Part shown: positions 19,949 through 33,796 of the stretch, piece after piece
Position numbering within the stretch: position 1 is the first letter of the stretch
Layout of the letters: each line of letters begins with the position of its first letter
Assembly: GCF_000143415.4 (NCBI RefSeq)
Contig: NW_003314302.1
Span: 80,065-144,064, forward strand
Length of the DNA: 64,000 nt
Source: Selaginella moellendorffii
Lineage: Eukaryota; Streptophyta; Lycopodiopsida; Selaginellales; Selaginellaceae
Reading direction: 5' to 3'
Position numbers and translations under genes: made by a program
The notes under the pieces: generated by a model
Databases searched by the model: none
What the model saw: the letters and a program-made list of their open reading frames with translations, nothing else
What the model was told of the DNA's origin: nothing

Positions 19949-22434
19949 ATGGTTTGGAAGCTTGGCGCCCTCAAGAATGCCTCTGCCGGTGAGTTTATTT
20001 TCTCGCGATTCTCCTCTCAGATCTCTCGGCAGATGCTCGGAGCTACTGTTTCACGGCGCCCGGCGCTTACAAGATCGGCAGGAAAGGTAGAATCGATCGA
20101 TTTCTTGGTCCGCTAGATCGAAATATTTCTCTCGTGCCGGCAGATTGCGCGGTGTGCATCGCCACGGACAAGACCGTGTCGCGCGTCCACGCCGAGTTCG
20201 TGGTGCTCCCATTGCCTCCTGGCGAGACGAAATGCGAAGCGATCGTGAGGGATTTGTCCAAGTTTGGGACGTTTCTCAACAAGGGGGCTGGAGGAGGACG
20301 AGCGAGGCCTGTGCTGGAGCTGCAAGGCAAGGAAGCTCCTGTAAAGGATGGGGATGAGATCACGTTTGGAACGGGTAGCAGTACCTTTAGGTCCTCTAGT
20401 TCTTTCTTGGTTTTGCTTTTGCTGATTTTGCCTCGGTGTTTCCAGGGCCACGTACGAGCATTTCTTCTTCTGCGTTTCAGCGTCCCAGGCTCGCAATGTG
20501 ATCTCAAAGGCAAACACTGCTTTTGGTAAGATTTTCTTGAAGAAAGTAGAGCTGAAGTCTGGTGTGATCATTCAAGGGGCACGCTGTGTGGAAAAATGGG
20601 ACGAGGAATGCACTCACTTGCTTGTGGAGGATGGCTCCTCCGTGACAGAAATGGTTTTGATGGCAGTGAGCCAACAAAAGCCGGTCGTGTCATTGAAATG
20701 GCTGGAGGTACTTCTTTTCTTCTCTTTTCTGATGTTTGATTTCTTTCGGTAGAACTATCTGCTTTCTTGTAGAATGTTGCGAGCTCCGGTGGACCCGTAC
20801 AAGAGATTCCAAAGTGCTCCAGGTGAAGCATTGTCATATTAACAACTACTCATTTGATGCATTTGATTTTAGCTATACTCCTACTCTGAAGTTTGAGCTA
20901 GATGAAGGTGATGGCTCAGATGTGAAAGTTGTACAGCCTGGTTCTCGTTTGTCGACTTACGAGGGCATAGCCTTTCTAGCTACATCTCTTCACAAGGTCC
21001 GAACGTTGAGTAAGCCAGAATTATGCTAATAATGTGTTGTCTCAGTATTATTGCAACAAAAACTTATCATCGATTGTCACTGCTGCCGGAGGAACATTAC
21101 AGCTTATTTCCAAGAAAAAAGTTCAGGTACCTAAACTTGGACGAATCAGTTTTGTATTATTATTGATGTTGTTTTTATCAGAATTCAAAGCAGCAACAAA
21201 TCCTCATTGTTCCTCATTTCGTTGAAGCGGAGGAAGACTTCACAAGCTTTCAACATCTTCAAAGAATTAGAGAAAAAAGCTTGGTACTTGGCATCTTGAG
21301 TGGATGCAAAGACATCTCTGCTTTTTACGTCCAGCAAAGTATGCACTTGCATTGCTGTAGTACAGTTTAATATATCTTCGTTTTCAGGCCCTGCAGAAAG
21401 CCAATCTACGGACGCGACTGTTGATCTCCAGGACTCTGACGATGATTCCGACTCCGTGGCCGAGACTCCTCCCAAAGTAATCGTTATTTTTCTATTTCAA
21501 AAAGAGAGCTCACTTCTCGAACCTTACAGAACATCAAGGAACGGGTAAAACAACCCGAGGTCATCAAACGCGAAACATCTCCTCCAGTATCGCGTACGAA
21601 GGCGAAGGGCAAGACTGTTGGTAAGATATGTTGTGTTTTAAGGCCGACTACTATTTGCTACCTGCAGCACTCGAGTCATCGGCTGAATCTCCCACAGCTC
21701 AAAAATGCGTTGGTTCATCGCCCAAAGCAGCCACAAGCGAAAGTATGAAGGACGAAGGAAACGGTAGAAACGTGATCGAAGAATGTGCACTGGCTAACAT
21801 TTTTACTTTGAAACAGGCGAACCAAGTAAGCTGGAATCGTTGGAACGCGATACTGCCCCACTAGCGAGAAGTAAGACGACATTTACAGCAAAAAGTGTGA
21901 AGGAGAAGGAAGACTACGGTGAAGCGATTGACAAGGAGTATGGCGAAGTCAGATACGTCGTGGGACTGGTTGTCCAACAGCCGCAAAACGAAAGGCCTGA
22001 AGTGAGCGGAATCAACTTCAAGAGCTTCCGCAGAGTATGAACTTTGGCTGGTTATATCACGTCAAGTTAACGGTGGTATGCTTTGATCCACAGGTTGGCG
22101 CAGTTCCTGGCAACAGTTTCCACGCGTTTGTGCCGTTTGCTTCAGAGGCATATCGGTAAGGCTATGGCGAGAAGACAAGTTGGACTCTAGTAATCTTTTT
22201 TGTTCTTTCGCAGAGAGACGAGCTACTTTGATGATATAGAGGAAGAGATCAAGCAAGAAAAAAAGAGGGCCGCCGAGGAGGAGCTTGCGGACGAACTCTT
22301 TGAGCTCGACAATGTAAGGAGAGCGTCTTTCTCTTTTCATCTCTTATTCTGCTTTGTTGTTGCAGACCTCGCGAAAGAGACGTCCAAGCACGAAGGCCAC
22401 TACCAGTACCACCACTAAGCGCCGAAGGACGTGA
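19949..22434 (+). CDS. NBS1: NBS1, the phosphopeptide-binding subunit of the MRN double-strand-break complex
   Basis: Nibrin homologue that would tether MRE11-RAD50 and ATM at DNA breaks in the nucleus. Fifteen exons join to 579 residues, beginning 19949-19988, 20033-20086, 20144-20390 and 20446-20707, and ending 22214-22313 and 22366-22434. The N-terminal FHA domain starts MVWKLG and has YKIGRKD and VSRVHAEF. A BRCT unit follows (ISKANTAFGKIFLKKVEL, then EKWDEECTHLLVED and VVSLKWLE). A second BRCT-like region includes SRLSTYEGIAFLA and LVLGILSGCKD. The middle is Ser/Asp-rich. Near the C-terminus, INFKSFRR resembles the MRE11-binding KxFRK-type motif, and EEELADELFELDN resembles the acidic ATM-binding motif. 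The start matches the plant NBS1 N-terminus. The identity rests on the complete FHA-BRCT-BRCT-tail order. Confidence 0.88.
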
Positions 22435-22628
22435 GAACGTTCCTAATGAAAGAACATGTAAGAGACGGGGTTTCGTGCGCCAACTTTTTGTTCCTGTGCT
22501 CGAATTCGATCTACCACGAGAAAAACAGGCAAGGAATTTGTGAGAATTTCGTATAGCTTTATGCGTCAAAGTGGATTTCAAGTAATCGCAGCTATTTACA
22601 ATGAGAGAACCTTTTCTTTCTTTTATCT

Positions 22629-24629
<2,001 letters not shown>

Positions 24630-24948
24630 TCATCACATTCGCATCACTGACCTAATTCTCGCCCATTTTTCTAGGTTTCTAGAGCAAGCACTAGAATGGA
24701 TCAACGGTTGGACGATTCTAGCAAGCTCCCTACATCAAGCTCCCATTGGGGCAAAAGCGCCCACTACCTCAAGAACCCTAAACTTGTGGTTGCATATAAA
24801 AAAGAATATACCATTATATATATTATTGCTAGGTTGTTCACTGCCACTTGTGCTACCATAAGAAGCATTGGACCTATCATTTACACTATTGTTACTGAGT
24901 TGTGATAAATAATTATGCTCTTATCGGTAATATCACACACTAATAAAT

Positions 24949-25380
24949 ATGAATACAGCTTTGAAATTATTTTTAGGATTCATGCTTTTCACCTCTTATG
25001 CTATTGTAAGTGTAAAATTTATTCTGTTTAATGAGTAACATTTACTTTTGTAGGGTGATGTGTGTCGAAATTTTAAATTCTATTGCATAGAAATTAGTTT
25101 TATTAGGCAATGGATCCATGTTAGGTGCAGGGGAGATAATGAAAAAGAGTATTCAGATGATCAGTATTATGATCTCGACAAAGTGCTTGGGAATAATGAT
25201 GGAGGTTTAGTGAAAGGAAGTGGCTTTATAGATTCTTGTACTGCTGAAATGTATGATACTTTATTAGTTCTAATATGTGCAACTAGAGAAAAGGGGAAAT
25301 TTATGGAATCACATATAGAAATGAATAATTTCCTAAAATATGAAAATGGTGAACTTAAATTTTGTATTCCACCTTTATAA
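24949..25380 (+). CDS. Small secreted cyanovirin-N homology (CVNH) protein, copy 1
   Basis: Two exons (24949-25005 and 25054-25380, 48-nt intron, phase 0) encode 127 residues. Exon 1 is almost entirely a signal peptide (MNTALKLFLGFMLFTSYAI). The mature part matches the CVNH pattern. Repeat 1 has NFKFYC, IHVRC, YYDLDKVLGNNDGGLV and GFIDSC. Repeat 2 has LLVLIC, then IEMNNFLKYENGELKF. Six cysteines are conserved with copy 2, two of them beyond the four of cyanovirin-N, at the two ends, where they could form an extra disulfide. CVNH domains are sugar-binding lectins in cyanobacteria, fungi and ferns, so this is likely an apoplastic or storage lectin; its ligand is unknown. The gene lies in AT-rich transposon DNA, yet the frame is intact and a TATA-like ATATAAAA lies upstream. 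Confidence 0.78.
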
Positions 25381-25454
25381 TCTAGCAAGATTAATAATAG
25401 ATTCATCTGATTTAGAATGAACTTTGATTTTTTGAATGGTATAGAGGCACTAGA

Positions 25455-26020
25455 ATGGCCAACTCCTAGAGACTAAGTTGAAAAAGGATCTATTTAAAAT
25501 CTTGAAGGGTATCTTAATGAAAAGGCATGCTCTTGGTATATCTTGGGGATGTATTTTTGAATCAATTAGATTGTTTTTGGGGAAAGAGAGAGATCCTTGA
25601 ATAGAAAGTGAGGTAGTGGATGAGCCTCCTGACATAAAAGAGCACACTCAGACTAATAGTAATGTCTAGATAGTAGTGACTTGCTATGCTCACATGCTTG
25701 TGTGATATATTGGTGTATTGTCTAGAAACAATGAGTGAGCATGGAGTATGTGGGGGAAGAGGTAAGTGCTGGATTGATGGCTAGGATGGCCAACTCCTCA
25801 AAATCTTCTTAGAATCTTGAAGGGTAAGGTGTATCTCTTGGGATATATCATTATAAAAGAAGGGTGTATTTAAATCAATCCATCAATCAAATTGCTTTTG
25901 GGGAAAGAGAAAGAAAAATCATTGCATGTAGAGTGAGGTAAAAAGGAGGATGAGCTTCTTGACAAACAAGAGCACACTTACACTAAATATAGCTCTTAGA
26001 TAGCACTGATTGCCATGTTT
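25455..26020 (+). repeat. Diverged tandem duplication (about 235-bp units)
   Basis: Two direct copies at about 25455-25690 and 25785-26020. Shared landmarks in the same order are TGGCCAACTCCT, ATCTTGAAGGGTA, TTTTTGGGGAAAGAGA, GTGAGGTA, GATGAGC, TTGACA with AGAGCACACT, and a final TAGATAG. Stops occur in all frames, so this is non-coding repeat or decayed transposon DNA just downstream of CVNH copy 1. Confidence 0.7.
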
Positions 26021-27439
26021 ACTAGTATATGTTAAGATAAGTTGTGTTCTTGGACCTAAACACACATTTTGATTACTTCACTTTAAACTAACTTTTTGCA
26101 ACTAATTTAACACCTTATGAACATTATAAATGTGCTCCTTCTACATGCCTTCTAAGTGAATCAAAACATTATTGATGAAGTAAGTAATCACTTTTAACAT
26201 TTCACAAAGAACCTCATTTATCATCCATCAAAAAGTCATCAAAATATTATCTAAACTGAACAACATTATCAAAAACTTATACAAACTAAATAGTGTACCA
26301 AAAACAATTTTGGGAACATCTTTATTGGCACTATATCAGTATTTAGAAACAAAATCTAACTTGGTGAATTGGGTGTGTGAATCTTATTTTGTGACAAAGT
26401 CTAAAAGGAGTATTCAATTTTACATCAATTATTATTAAAATGACTATCTCGGATATGTACTTTCTAATCTTGAGACTTTCAAATGACACTTTTTTCCAAT
26501 ATCTCTTTGACATTAGTGTATAAAATTCTAATCTCCTTCTGTGACTAATGTTGAATATGAACCTTGATTGGACGAGTATCCTTAGTTATAAAGGATGATG
26601 TGTTGCAATCTTGACCCTAAATAATATGTCAAAATTACTGCTACAACACAAAAACTATTAGGGGGATATAAAAATAGAATAAAGAAGTAAAACAAAGCAA
26701 ATAGGAAGTAATAGGGAAACAAAAGTGGTGGAAGAAAATGTAAAAACAAAGGAATGAAATGGAACTAAAATAAGAGGAATAGAAGAAAAATAAAAAAGTA
26801 TAAAACAAAAAGGAGATCAAATTTATACTTAGCATTATTATGCTACAACCAATCTATATCAAGGATGAGGTCAAAAGCTTGACCCCAATGATTGAAGCTC
26901 CAAGCTTGAGATAATTTACACATATAATTATGTTTACCTCATCCCGTGCATATGTATATATACATCTATTGCCATAAAGAATAAAAATTAGTTATACCAT
27001 ATAACACAATTATAAATGGCAACATAGGAAAGTAAATACTAGATGAATTAGTGCTGACTTGATAGTGCTCTTGAAAAAAAAATGAAGGGGTCATATAAAC
27101 CATAAAATTTTCCTTTCTAATTTGCCATATTATTTATTTGACCACCACTACCCTGGCCTTAATTAAATTCTATTGCCAAGGTTCTTACCTATTGTTTTAG
27201 CTTTTACTTGATCCTACTTAGTTTTAGCTACTCACTGCACAAGCAATAGAGTGTCAGCCATCTATCTACAAATTCTCAAATTCTCTCCCAATCCCCCTCC
27301 TTGAGTTACATTAGACTTAAAATTCAACTACACTCTCCATATGCATAAGCAGTCAAGCACACCAAGCCTCCAAGTTCCTAACATCCCTTAATACACCAAA
27401 ATTTTATCATGGGACCCTCTGTAAGCAATTAAAAAGAAC
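26021..27439. other. AT-rich intergenic DNA
   Basis: About 1.4 kb of AT-rich DNA with stops in every frame. A purine-rich patch at 26660-26820 gives a long low-complexity Phe/Tyr/Ser frame on the minus strand, which I regard as composition, not a gene. I see nothing else that can be supported. Confidence 0.5.
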
Positions 27440-27625
27440 AACTTGAAAGACGATCCATGGGGTTCAAATATAGAGGGAAATGGCCTATCAACAAAAGTGC
27501 ACCCCCTTTTCTAATCGGTTAAGGGTCTTGGGATATTTGGGGTTAAGCGTCCTTAGGTTTAAATAGTACTGGGCTGGGTGACTTCTTAGAAAGTCCAAAT
27601 TCAAAAGTTTACACCCTTTAAATCC
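27440..27625. repeat. LTR-like repeat, copy A (left side of the gypsy element)
   Basis: This copy shares an ordered series of words with 32675-32840 and 33045-33220: AAAGACGAT, GAGGGAAATGGCC, AAAGTGCACCCCCTTTTC, GGTTAAG, ATATTTGGGGTTAAG, a TACTGGGCTGGGTGAC-type core and GAAAGTCCAAATTCA followed by GTTTACA. The three copies are in the same orientation and lie on both sides of the minus-strand pol remnant, so they are probably remains of its LTRs. Exact LTR ends were not found. Confidence 0.55.
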
Positions 27626-28058
27626 CAAATCTTAGATGCATCTCTTACTTCGACTAGGAAGAAATACTATGGCATAATAGCTTGGTATAGATACCTGTAC
27701 TCCCCCACTTCCATCCCGAAAGGAAAGCCCAAACCTCTGGGAAGGAGCAAGGACCAATGAGTCACATAGTACTCAAGTGAGGCATCATTGCACTTGAGCC
27801 AAGAGCACCACAATTGGTTTGTTTTCTAGGAGTGGGAGCTATTTTTAAGCATTTCCTTGGATGGCCTCTATGGCACCATTTGAGTCCATGCTCACTTTCA
27901 CTAAGGCCTCTAACCCCCAATTTCAACCTTAAGTCAGTTTGGAAACACTATTGAAGAGTTCCTTCAAGACTAGTTCATAGACTTCACTATCCCTACTATA
28001 CTTTTACAACCTTTTCCAGCTGGGAAACAATTGTTTTATGCCTTTACCCCAAGTATTC

Positions 28059-28154
28059 AGACTTGGTCTCAGACTCAATCTTGGACTTGATTTCAAACTT
28101 GACTTTAGACTTGGTCTCAAACTCAATCTTGGACTCGGTCTCAGACTCGATCCT
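28059..28154 (+). repeat. 12-bp minisatellite, eight units
   Basis: Eight imperfect 12-bp units of the form (A/G)GACT(T/C)(G/A)(G/A)TCTC, beginning AGACTTGGTCTC. Units 1-4 and 5-8 also resemble each other as a higher-order 48-bp pair. Translated, it gives an alternating Leu/Asp/Gly string (LGLRLNLGLDFKLDFRLG), which is a by-product of the repeat. It lies just downstream of the integrase remnant. Confidence 0.75.
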
Positions 28155-28269
28155 GGAACACAAGATGCATCTTTCCCAGCTTTTGGGGAAGTTAGAGGTG
28201 GTAAGCCACCTTACCAATTCAAGCCTTAATCACATAAAGTTTTGTGAACTCACTTAAGGAACTCAAAAT

Positions 28270-29170
28270 CAATTTATTTTTAGAAATACATATATTTTAC
28301 CATTGGGTCAATTTCCAGTTGATCCCACTTATTAATCTTAGGTTCTTGGTGTTTAACCACACTTTCTCCCCAAGTTAGAACTTTACGTCTTGGCGCTTCT
28401 ATTTTGCATATTTGGTTTGCCTTTGTTAAACTCGTTCCAAAGAATCCCTTACTAAATTCTAAATGTTGAATCTTTCCATCGTGAACACCTTCACTATGGG
28501 TAACTCTCTATAATACTCAACTACACCAAGTTTCATGAGATCTTCAATAGCTCACCCATTGATGATTTCGTATGGACTCACCCCGATACTCAAATGTGGT
28601 GAATTGTTATAGCATATTTCCATAAGTCCTAAATGACTTACCCAATTAGTTTGGTCTTTAAAGACATAAGACTGTAAATAATCCCCTAATTGCCTATTCA
28701 CCCAGTCCATTTATTCATCTATTAAGAAGTGTCATTGCCATCATACTTGACTCAATACCCAATACCTTTTTGTGAATGATAAGTTGTGCTAAATTTTAGC
28801 TTAGTGCAATACTGTTCTAAGAGAGTTCTCTAGAACTTATTGGTGAAAATCTTATCTTAATCTGAAATAATTTTTTCTAGCCTTCCCCACACTCAAACCA
28901 TTTAATTAAAGAATAGTTTCGCCACACCTTCTACATCCACTTCCATTGTGGTGGGTATGAAATGTGCCATTTTAGAAAATCAATCCACCAACACGAATAT
29001 CATATTAAACCCCTCACTTAAGGGGGAATCCCATGATGAAGTCCATCATAAAACATTTTCACGATTTAGGAGACTTTGTTACAAACCTTCATTAGCCTTA
29101 GTCATGGCTTTTATTTGCTAAAATATTAAACATCTCTTTATATAATCTTAAATGTCCTTAGTCATGTTTG
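28270..29170 (-). pseudogene. Retrotransposon integrase remnant
   Basis: Reading through stops gives the core motif FVLVD-FSKMAHFIPT, then KIISD-DKIFTNKF and a TTYHSQ-type stretch, which match the catalytic D-D-E core of gypsy integrases. Further down is HLSIGVSPYEIING and the C-terminal GEKVWLNTKNLRL block. At least six stops interrupt it. Its C-terminal block resembles the plus-strand remnant at 150-612, so both elements belong to related families. Confidence 0.75.
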
Positions 29171-29171
29171 G

Positions 29172-29483
29172 CTAATGATACTTCCTTTTCAATAAGCCCA
29201 TCATCTTGGGCACTCTACCATATCTTGTAAGAAGTCTATTATAACACTCTTCTAAGGCTACTTTCTTTAGTTCCCCTTGTGGAACATACACCCTTGCTTG
29301 TTTATAATAAATGAGTTCATTGTGTTTTATATAATCCATTTTCTCTTCTGTAGGTAGCTCGCCTCTCTGATGAGCCTCCCACGCCTCATAGTTCCTTAGC
29401 AAGACTTTTTGTGCTAGACCATCGTCTTTACAGACTATTCGCACATTATCCCAAAAGGTTATTGTTGCACTAGATATCACCAA
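29172..29483 (-). pseudogene. Retrotransposon RNase H-integrase linker
   Basis: An open 103-codon piece containing VLLRNYEAWEAHQRGELP and the LLTRYGRVPKMMGLLKRKYH end. This position between RNase H and integrase, and the NYEAWEAH-like and RYGHxG-like patterns, fit the pre-integrase H2C2 region of gypsy elements. It has no proper start and depends on the broken flanks. Confidence 0.55.
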
Positions 29484-29700
29484 CTTTAAACTTGCTTTTT
29501 GACTTAGAGTGTTTGCTACAATATTTCTCTTCCTAAGTTATATAGAATTTCGTATTCGAATTCGACTGAAGCATTGGCCCACCAATCCTATTTTCCTCGT
29601 AAGTTAGGGTATGACAAAAAGTGTTTTATTACTACATTATCTATATAAACTTTGAAGTGCTTCCTAAGGTAGTGTTGCCACTCCTTGAGCTCTTTGACCA

Positions 29701-29910
29701 TTATAAATACTTTTTGTTATAGGCAAGCCACTTTTGCTGAGTATTGTCTAATTTCTTCGAGAAGAATACCACTAGATGGTTATCTTGTTTTAAAACTGCA
29801 CTTAATGCAAAGTTTGAAGTGTCCATTTCTACCTTGTAGTCCTTACCAAATTTTGGTAACACCAATATAGAAGTCTTCCTCAATTTCCTTTTGAAATGGA
29901 CAAATGCCAC
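29701..29910 (-). pseudogene. Retrotransposon RNase H remnant
   Basis: The piece has LPKFGKDYKVEMDTSNFALS, then AVLKQDNHLVVFFSKKLDNT and WLAYNKKYL. This matches the start of gypsy RNase H, where the first catalytic Asp sits in the VEMDTS position and the FxSKKL and YxxxEKE patterns follow. The C-terminal catalytic residues are lost to frame breaks. Confidence 0.8.
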
Positions 29911-30230
29911 ATTGCATTTTGCTATTCATACTATCTTTCTTTTTCCCATTTAGTCCGTTAAAGGTAGAGTTACATTCAAATAGTGTTTAATAAACTTTTG
30001 ATGGTAGTTACATAGCTCTAAGAATGCCTTTAACTCGTGTACATTCAATAGTCATTCCTATTTTTGGATCGCTTGGACCTTCTTAAAGTCCACTTTAAAA
30101 ATATCCTTGCTTAACACATGCTCAAGAAACTTTATTTCTTTTTTAGCAAAGTCACATTTACTTTTTTTAGCATACAATTTATATTCCCTTAGTTTCTTGA
30201 ACACTTTAGTCAAGTGTTTGGCATACTCCT

Positions 30231-30640
30231 TTAAATTAACATGTCATCAATATATACAACCACGAAGTGATTAAGGTAGGGTACAAAAATTTGATTCATT
30301 AATATCGAGAATCTTGCTAGTATATTGCACAGCCCAAAGGGCATCACTAAAAACTCAAAGCTTCTATACCTCATTTGATAGGTTGTTTTCTCGGCATCTT
30401 CCTCTACTACCATGATTTAGTAATATTCTGACCTTAGGTAAATTTCGAGAAGTATTTCACCTTTCTCAACCTATTGAATAAATCCTCAATCCTTGGTAAA
30501 TGGTATTTATTCTTCTTTGTATATTTGTTGAATAACCAATAATCTATGCACATGTGCATAGATCTATCTTTCTTTTTCATAAATAAAATTGGTGCCCTAT
30601 ATGGTGATTTGTTCAATCTAATATACCCTTTATCCACCAA
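30231..30640 (-). pseudogene. Retrotransposon reverse transcriptase remnant
   Basis: Two pieces in adjacent frames. The first (30640-30434) has the fingers motif [14 protein letters not shown] and the [11 protein letters not shown] and [12 protein letters not shown] patterns. The second (30413-30231) has YRSFEFLVMPFGLCN and the catalytic VVYIDDMLI. The YIDD box is intact, but a stop and frame break separate the pieces. Family: Ty3/gypsy. Confidence 0.85.
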
Positions 30641-31400
30641 CTCCTCAAGTTAGCACTTGATCTCCTTAAGTTCTTTTTCATTTAACAGATAGGGGGGATG
30701 AACCACCGCCTTAGCACTCTTGACTAACTCGATTTTATATTTTATCAATCGTGCGGGGGGTAATCCTGTCAATAACTTCTCTAATATGGTATTTTAGAAT
30801 TGGTTTAACACCTATTGAATCACTAAAGGTATTTTTTCTGTTTCTATCTTTTTTTTTACTCCCCACTTAAAATAAGCATAAAAATGTTGCCATGATTCCT
30901 TTAATGAGTTGTCCTTTGGTGGATATGAGGTTTAAACATGAGTCTTTAGCCTTATATTGCCTTATATTGCTTTACCTTTAGATCTTGGGCTTCCACCATG
31001 GATTGTTTTCCTCAAGCATTCATCAATACCACCAAGCTCCTATATTTTCCATGCAAAGTTATCACAAACCAATTGAATTAATCTATCCTAAAAATCATGT
31101 CAAATCTTGCTATGTTCAACACAATGAAATCCATATATACTTTTCATGTCTCTACTTCGACTTTTGCTTGTTGAAGTCCTTCATCAATGCTTTCAATGTT
31201 TCGGGTACTTGAATAAACTCTATAGTCTTTGATTCACTTAACCATTGCACTATTAATCTGGTTTGCCAGATTATATCTATAACCATAAAATTATTCAAAC
31301 CACCCATGTTAATAAAATTTTAATAAAGCTACCTTCAAACTTCCCTTAGAGGGCTAGTAGATATCTCAAATAATTCTATACCAAAGTCGCTCTTGTAATA

Positions 31401-32474
31401 AATAACTTTGAGTTAAGGACTAAATCACATGCCTTAGTTTGGACTTCACCTGACTTAATAGCCATGAATAACTTTTAGAAAACTTGACTCAATTTTTTAT
31501 TTTGAATTAGCTTTAATAAATATAAACTCCAAAATGAAAGTATATGAAAAAAAATAAAAATTATCAATTGCCTATGCTTGTTGAAAACCATGCACTAAAC
31601 AACTTAATTTACAGACAATACAATTATAACAGATATTTAATAATAAGTTTTTTAATTTTAGCAATAACTAGTTAACTATATTCAAATATTTAATAGATGA
31701 ATATTCCACTGAAATAAATTTTCTTTATATTTATTGATGGTTTGAGTTGCACTAGTGGAATTTTTGTGCTAAATACAATAATACATGATCAAATATTAAT
31801 TAATATTAAAACTGTATAAACTGGTATAACAAGCACTTTGCTTTACAATGGTCGCACATCTCATATAACATTTAAAATTCACTTCCAATAAATGAAACAT
31901 AATAGTGAGTTGGAAAAAAAATTAAAGCTATTCAATTACTTATTTAGGATGAAATTAATATGGTTCATACATATGCATTTACAATAGTTGATCATCATTT
32001 GAGATATTTTAAACAAAACAACAGTTGTATTGTTATTATTACTTTTGGGGCTTTTAGAATAAAATTGCCTATAATCCCACATGGCCATAGAGCTGAAATT
32101 GTAGCAATATCTGTTAGAATTAATAGATTGTGGAACACTTTTAGAAATGCAACTACATATTAATATGCTTCTTGAATCAGCTTATATATAATGGGTTGAT
32201 TGGTTGTTGCAAGTGGGAAATAATTATATTTGAGACATTTCATTATCTCTTATTTCTATAATTATTCCTTTTGATCAAATGTTTATGACTTCTATAAAAT
32301 ATTTTGTATTTCCACATTTAGAAGATATCACAAATATAAATTTTTCTGAAAAGGATTTAATTAATAACACTATAATATCAAAATTAAAAAATTACACTTT
32401 AAAATGTAGATGAACCACTATTATGAGGATTTTTCAACTGAATTTTAAACTCAATTACCCTTTTACTACATAAA
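31401..32474. other. AT-rich DNA before the assembly gap
   Basis: Very AT-rich sequence, probably the degenerate 5' part of the gypsy element (gag/LTR side) and other decayed repeats. A 67-codon plus-strand frame at 31960-32163 starts with ATG, but I recognise no domain and its flanks are broken. No supported gene. Confidence 0.45.
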
Positions 32475-32574
32475 NNNNNNNNNNNNNNNNNNNNNNNNNN
32501 NNNNNNNNNNNNNNNNNNNNNNNNNNNNNNNNNNNNNNNNNNNNNNNNNNNNNNNNNNNNNNNNNNNNNNNNNN
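32475..32574. other. Assembly gap of 100 N
   Basis: Exactly 100 unspecified bases, the usual placeholder for a gap of unknown size. It falls within the retrotransposon-derived region, so the true distance between the two CVNH genes is unknown. Confidence 0.99.
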
Positions 32575-32674
32575 TGTATGGGGCCAAATTATTATTAAAA
32601 AACTTGCAATCAATAGTGAAATAATTACTAGTCAATATAAAAAGATATTATAAAAAAATAAAGGGAAAAACTTA

Positions 32675-32840
32675 ATAAACAATCCATAAAAGTTTATATA
32701 TAAAAGAAAAGGCCTATAAATAAGAGTGCATTTCTTTTTTTCAATTGGTTAAAGGTTTTAGAATATTTGAGGTTAAACATTGAATCGTACTAGGCTGAGT
32801 GACATTTTAGAAAGTCCAAATTTAGGGGTTTACATTTGGT
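32675..32840. repeat. LTR-like repeat, copy B
   Basis: Diverged copy of the unit at 27440. Shared words include GGCCTATAAATAAGAGTGCA, ATTGGTTAAAGG, ATATTTGAGGTTAAAC, ACTAGGCTGAGTGAC and GAAAGTCCAAATTTAGGGG. It lies just right of the N gap and on the upstream side of the minus-strand pol region. Confidence 0.5.
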
Positions 32841-33044
32841 ATGAAAAAAGTTTCGAATCTGACTCTATTAATTAGCTAAGGGAATCACACCATTTGCTAA
32901 GATTAATATTTGCCTTCAATTGAGATTGATATAAGCGATAGGGTATCAAGAGAGTGGGGCTCTCAAATTATAACTTTCAACTTTTGTTTATGAGAGTGTG
33001 AATTTATAAGAAAGTATAGTGGATTGTAAAAAACTAAAAGGAAT

Positions 33045-33220
33045 AATTCAAAAGACGATTTATAAGGGTTTAACTATAGAGAGAAAGGGCCATAAATAAA
33101 AGTACACCCCCTTTTCCAAATGGTTAAGAATTTTTAGATACTTGTGGTTAAGTGTTTTTTTATTTGAATAATACTAAGTTGAATGACCTCCCAAGAAGTC
33201 CAAATTTAAGAGTTTACAAA
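33045..33220. repeat. LTR-like repeat, copy C
   Basis: A third diverged copy of the same unit (AAAAGACGATTTATAAGGGT, GAAAGGGCCATAAATAAAAG, TACACCCCCTTTTCC, TACTAAGTTGAATGACC, AAGTCCAAATTTAAGAG). Copies B and C are about 370 bp apart, which points to a tandem LTR fragment or nested insertion. Confidence 0.5.
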
Positions 33221-33608
33221 TACAAGCATTTATTTCTTGAAATACATTAATACCTTTTAACAATGAAACTCCATTCAAAAAGTCAAGAATACAATTTCTT
33301 ATATGTTTGGGTTATTGTCTAACTATTTTAAAATGTAAAGGGCAAACATTTAAATAAGTTTAATGACTATTTATATTACTTTGTTGTCACTCCTAGCCAA
33401 TTATATGTTGCTTTTTCTAGATACACATTACCAAATAATCTACCTATTAAAATACAAAACTCTCCTTGACAAGGACCACAAATTTAATCTAACCCTCAAG
33501 TCTCAACAATTAACACTATATTAAAGAAGTATTATACTAATCATATATAATATTATCACACTATTTTTATATAAATATATATGTGTGTGTGATATTACAT
33601 TTTTTGAA

Positions 33609-33752
<144 letters not shown>

Positions 33753-33796
33753 ATAAATATACATAATATATACACATAGACATATAAAATGCTGAA

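Larger units (their letters stand above)
28270..31400 (-). mobile_element. Decayed Ty3/gypsy retrotransposon, pol region
   Basis: Read on the minus strand, the pieces come in the order expected for a Ty3/gypsy polyprotein: possible protease-linker region above 30700, reverse transcriptase (30640-30231), RNase H (29910-29701), the linker/zinc-finger region before integrase (29483-29172), the integrase core (about 29010-28700) and the integrase C-terminus (28450-28270). Many stops and frame breaks separate the pieces, so it cannot move. With the LTR-like copies it may span about 27.4-33.2 kb. The N gap at 32475 lies within that span. Confidence 0.8.

Noticed and set aside
26641-26835. Minus-strand Phe/Tyr/Ser frame that looks like a membrane segment
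   Set aside because: It is low-complexity translation of a purine-rich stretch, with no start context or neighbours.
31960-32163. 67-codon plus-strand frame in AT-rich DNA
   Set aside because: It has an ATG but no recognisable domain, no splice partners and degenerate surroundings.
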